From Pseudomonadota bacterium (GTDB lineage: Bacteria > Desulfobacterota > DSM-4660 > Desulfatiglandales > B25-G16): 8,118 nucleotides of DNA. Shown here piece after piece: positions 6,199-8,118 of the stretch. The stretch is taken from NCBI GenBank assembly GCA_015223015.1, contig JADFWK010000244.1, positions 1 to 8,118 of the forward strand. The letters run 5' to 3'. The notes below the pieces were generated by a model that worked only from the letters and a program-made list of their open reading frames with translations, was not told where the DNA came from and made no database searches. Every line of letters begins with the position of its first letter. Positions within the stretch are counted from its first letter, which is position 1. The translations under genes were made by a program, and so were the position numbers.

Positions 6199-6879
6199 TC
6201 AACCAATAAAAATAAAAATACCTATAAGCAATATATGAGACAACAGTATACGCCGATCAAACTCATCGGGGATATTCCGACAATTAATCTCCCAAAGTTG
6301 GGATTTTTGATTTACCTCAGCCGCAGGTCTCCCTCCCAGTTCAAGAACATATTTTCCAGCACGAGCTGAATATATCTTCCCAATAGGTTGCTGATAGCTA
6401 TTATAAATCACCCACTCCTTCTTCAATAATGATATCTGCTTGAGATACCCTAAATTAGCATTGGTATGAGAGTCAATTACCGCTATAATACCGCCTTGCG
6501 GCTTAATGTAGAACAGCTCTTCACTCATATCATCATTAGAGTATATCTTTATCTCCTTAAAGCTAATAAGCTTTAGCTTACAGAAAGCCAAGATTTCTCC
6601 AGCTCGGTTTTCAATCCAAGCCACACCTGTCAAGCCTTCCTTCCTTATACGGTAGAAATCCTGATGCCAGAGATCAACAGGAGATATAGCAGCTAACTCG
6701 CCTATTCTTGTTCCACAATAACCACAGAAAATATCATCTCTGTTTAGCTCAGCTCCACAGTTAGGACATAATCTTTTTTCAGCTTCTGCTACCTTTTCAG
6801 TATATGTTCTGCGAGTTCCGCAGGAAGAACAAAACTTATCTCCTTCTTTTATTTCCGCTCCACATTCTGGGCATTGCAT
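6199..6879 (-). CDS. Double zinc ribbon fused to LURP-one/scramblase-like domain, 226 aa
   Basis: The protein starts with two zinc ribbons: C3/C6/C17/C20 and C38/C41/C52/C55. Residues about 72-226 look like the tubby/LURP-one/phospholipid scramblase superfamily: a short helix and strand 'F-Y-R-I-R-K', repeated short strands with 'I-D-S-H-T-N-A-N-L-G' and 'W-V-I-Y-N-S-Y-Q-Q-P-I-G-K-I', and a final hydrophobic helix opened by 'F-D-R-R-I-L-L'. That last helix is the buried or membrane-inserting hallmark of the family. Known members bind or move membrane lipids, or have unknown roles. The assignment is from pattern and is moderately sure. The gene lies 49 bp downstream of the other minus-strand gene, with only a weak GAG-type ribosome site, so it probably shares that transcript. 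Its first 61 codons are nearly a copy of that gene's. Confidence 0.88.
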   Translation of the reverse strand: MQCPECGAEIKEGDKFCSSCGTRRTYTEKVAEAEKRLCPNCGAELNRDDIFCGYCGTRIGELAAISPVDLWHQDFYRIRKEGLTGVAWIENRAGEILAFCKLKLISFKEIKIYSNDDMSEELFYIKPQGGIIAVIDSHTNANLGYLKQISLLKKEWVIYNSYQQPIGKIYSARAGKYVLELGGRPAAEVNQKSQLWEINCRNIPDEFDRRILLSHILLIGIFIFIG

Positions 6880-6880
6880 A
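6691..6880 (-). repeat. Zinc-ribbon cassette, copy 1 of a 610-bp-spaced direct repeat
   Basis: This stretch matches 7301-7490 without gaps at a constant offset of 610 bases. By my count 139 of 160 bases are identical over 6721-6880, dropping to about 22 of 30 over 6691-6720 and to noise below. The repeat covers the zinc-ribbon coding part from its start codon and stops where the unrelated C-terminal domains begin. Confidence 0.85.
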
Positions 6881-6928
6881 TTTAGCTCTTGGGTCTATCT
6901 ATCAGAGTACGAAGAGTTCACATTAGTT

Positions 6929-7489
6929 TCAACCACTTTCTAAAAGCACCTTTCTTTTCACCAAGTAAAACGGCAAAACTATTATCCAAAGTAAGATGAC
7001 TGATAAACCCCAGGTTAATGGTTTCCATGTCACTGTTTCACTGAGTCGTTCTTTACTAAAACCCCGTCCTGCGCCAATTGCCTTCGCATCATTATAAACG
7101 GCAACTGCGCTAATTATGACGATAATCAAAGTAATGTAACCGATTGCTGGTACTATAAAACTGAGAAAAAGTGTAATCAATCCTACCACCAATAATGCTA
7201 CTAAAAGACTATTTTTCTCTTTAATTTTCGTTTCTTTCAGAGGAGTGGTTCCTTCGATTTGTATTCTCCTTGTCTCCATGGGCATTTCATGCTTTACTGC
7301 ACCGAACTCGTCTATCTTTGCACCACAAGAACCACAGAAAATATCATCTCTGCTTAGCTCCGCCCCACAGTTAGGACAGAATCTTTTTCCCGCTTCTGCT
7401 ACCTCTTCTGCATATTTTATGCGAGTTCCACAGGAAGGGCAAAACTTACCCTCTTCCTTTATTTCCGCTCCACATTCCGGGCAATGCAT
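6929..7489 (-). CDS. Double zinc ribbon fused to three-helix membrane domain, 186 aa
   Basis: Two zinc ribbons open the protein: C3/C6/C17/C20 and C38/C41/C52/C55. A charged linker (60-93) leads to hydrophobic helices at about 94-113, 115-131 and 158-177. Between the second and third is 'V-Y-N-D-A-K-A-I-G', and the last helix reads W-G-x-x-x-I-L-L-W-I-I-x-x-P-F-Y-L-V-K-R. That 'LLWI...P-x-Y-L-x-K-R' ending is common in small membrane proteins often fused to zinc ribbons; no function is known to me. An AGGAG lies 6 bases before the ATG. The ribbons would face the cytoplasm if positively charged K178-R179-K180 follow the inside rule. It is the first gene of the minus-strand pair and probably its promoter-proximal member. 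Confidence 0.9.
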   Translation of the reverse strand: MHCPECGAEIKEEGKFCPSCGTRIKYAEEVAEAGKRFCPNCGAELSRDDIFCGSCGAKIDEFGAVKHEMPMETRRIQIEGTTPLKETKIKEKNSLLVALLVVGLITLFLSFIVPAIGYITLIIVIISAVAVYNDAKAIGAGRGFSKERLSETVTWKPLTWGLSVILLWIIVLPFYLVKRKVLLESG

Positions 7490-7490
7490 G
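7301..7490 (-). repeat. Zinc-ribbon cassette, copy 2 of a 610-bp-spaced direct repeat
   Basis: This is the partner of 6691-6880, in the same orientation. It encodes residues 1-61 of the membrane-domain protein and diverges sharply from copy 1 past the second ribbon. Confidence 0.85.
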
Positions 7491-7495
7491 TTTAT

Positions 7496-7500
7496 CTCCT
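7496..7500 (-). promoter_or_regulatory. Ribosome binding site of the first minus-strand gene
   Basis: On the minus strand AGGAG lies 6 bases before the ATG whose first base is 7489. It confirms this start. Confidence 0.65.
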
Positions 7501-7502
7501 AA

Positions 7503-8118
7503 GGTTTTCGGAAGTTCTAAACATGAACCCCTTTACCTTTCCCCCTATACTTAAGACCTTTTTGTGTCACCAATAATGTTGTTTGTTCTGTTTATATAAA
7601 TTCATCAGGCGTTTAAATCCGGTAATCCCCCGTCCGTTAGGAACTGATGACTTTGTCCGTGGAGGCACTCGAGGAGGGTATTCTTGAGCCATAGTCACCG
7701 AGCTAAAGCCCTTGTCCGAGAGATCCATCGTACATGCCCAAATATATATCCGCGTGGATAGACGAGTACGAACTCCAGATAGTGCAGACATTAACGTATC
7801 GATAAGAAATCCAATCCAAGAAGAGGCTGATTTGTGATAATTTGCCTCGATCGGTACTTGATCACATGATTTTTCTGATATCTCCTATCCCCGATGTCCA
7901 AAATGGGGTCTCGAAAGAATGCATCTCAGGACTTTCTTCAATAACGCATTGAGGGTATAACCTGCGGCAGATGCAAGAATGAAGAAGAAATGGAAATAGA
8001 AAGAACGTTCGTGATGAATATGCACATCAATGAATTCACGCATTGACACATGAACGCACTATGCCCATTCAGTCACTTCGTAATTGTTCTTAACGACCTT
8101 TTTGGTAGGGTAGACTTC
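7503..8118. other. 616-base stretch without a supportable gene
   Basis: No frame here looks like a normal gene. On the minus strand one frame stays in register from the right edge to a TGA at 7567-7569, broken only by TAG codons at 8059-8061 and 7885-7887. It includes a 74-codon open part (7567-7791) and a hydrophobic part near 7980. It could be a decayed gene, perhaps from a mobile element like the wreckage at the left edge, but I recognise no family motif. I see no tRNA, CRISPR or clear terminal inverted repeat. A CAATG/CATTG dyad near 8032-8049 is too short to mean much. Confidence 0.4.
7545..7563 (-). promoter_or_regulatory. Weak candidate promoter of the minus-strand gene pair
   Basis: Reading the minus strand, AAAAAGG followed by TCTTAAGTATAG lies 56-74 bases upstream of the start codon. 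It could be a purine-rich BRE with a TATA-like box, or an AT-rich bacterial -10 region. The match to either consensus is poor, so the call rests mostly on position. Confidence 0.2.

Noticed and set aside
8011..8050. GTGATGA resembling a C box of an archaeal C/D RNA
   Set aside because: No CTGA D box lies at a suitable distance and there is no terminal stem.
7885..8061. In-frame TAG codons read as pyrrolysine
   Set aside because: The two longest plus-strand genes end with TAG (4170-4172 and 5451-5453) at natural C-termini, and the frame has no known pyrrolysine-protein motif.
8091..8118. Possible IS5-type transposase start near the right edge on the minus strand (K-N-N-Y-E-V-T-E-W-A)
   Set aside because: Only a loose resemblance over ten residues, followed at once by a stop and then by sequence unlike any transposase.

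Overview
The window comes from a microbe whose lineage I cannot fix from this sequence. Genes are tightly packed and mostly preceded by good Shine-Dalgarno sequences (AGGAGG or AGGAG). Tandem four-cysteine zinc ribbons fused to membrane or unknown domains are frequent both in archaea and in poorly cultured bacterial phyla. The small antitoxin at the left edge is of a type best known from bacteria. A possible TATA-like element upstream of the large gene would fit an archaeon, but a TATAAT sits nearby too. I therefore leave the domain open.

Layout. Positions 1-305 hold the wreck of a type II toxin-antitoxin module: an intact 54-residue antitoxin, the first seven or so codons of an overlapping RelE/ParE-like toxin, and a short stretch resembling the start of a TPR protein. 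Positions 306-383 are the leader of the next operon. Positions 384-6096 are a three-gene plus-strand operon with gaps of 12 bp and 1 bp. It encodes a 1262-residue exported or membrane-anchored protein, a 422-residue soluble protein ending in two zinc ribbons, and a 213-residue multi-pass membrane protein ending in one zinc ribbon. After a 102-bp convergent gap come two minus-strand genes, 7489-6929 and then 6879-6199. Both start with a nearly identical double zinc ribbon, followed in one by a three-helix membrane domain and in the other by a LURP-one/scramblase-like domain. Positions 7503-8118 hold no gene I can support, only a degenerate minus-strand frame with two in-frame TAG codons.

How the genes may work together. 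The plus-strand operon looks like a dedicated unit: a large surface or envelope protein, a possible cytoplasmic partner with an internally duplicated two-lobe fold, and a membrane protein. All four small proteins (two per operon) carry CxxC...CxxC zinc ribbons, at the C-terminus in the plus-strand pair and at the N-terminus in the minus-strand pair. This suggests, but does not prove, a shared zinc-ribbon-based assembly at the membrane. The large protein has a DxDxDG calcium-binding loop, an Ala-rich possible membrane helix, a Gly-rich hinge and about 960 hydrophilic residues of unknown function, including a tentative nucleotidyltransferase-like signature. None of the five main proteins has a function I can assign with certainty.
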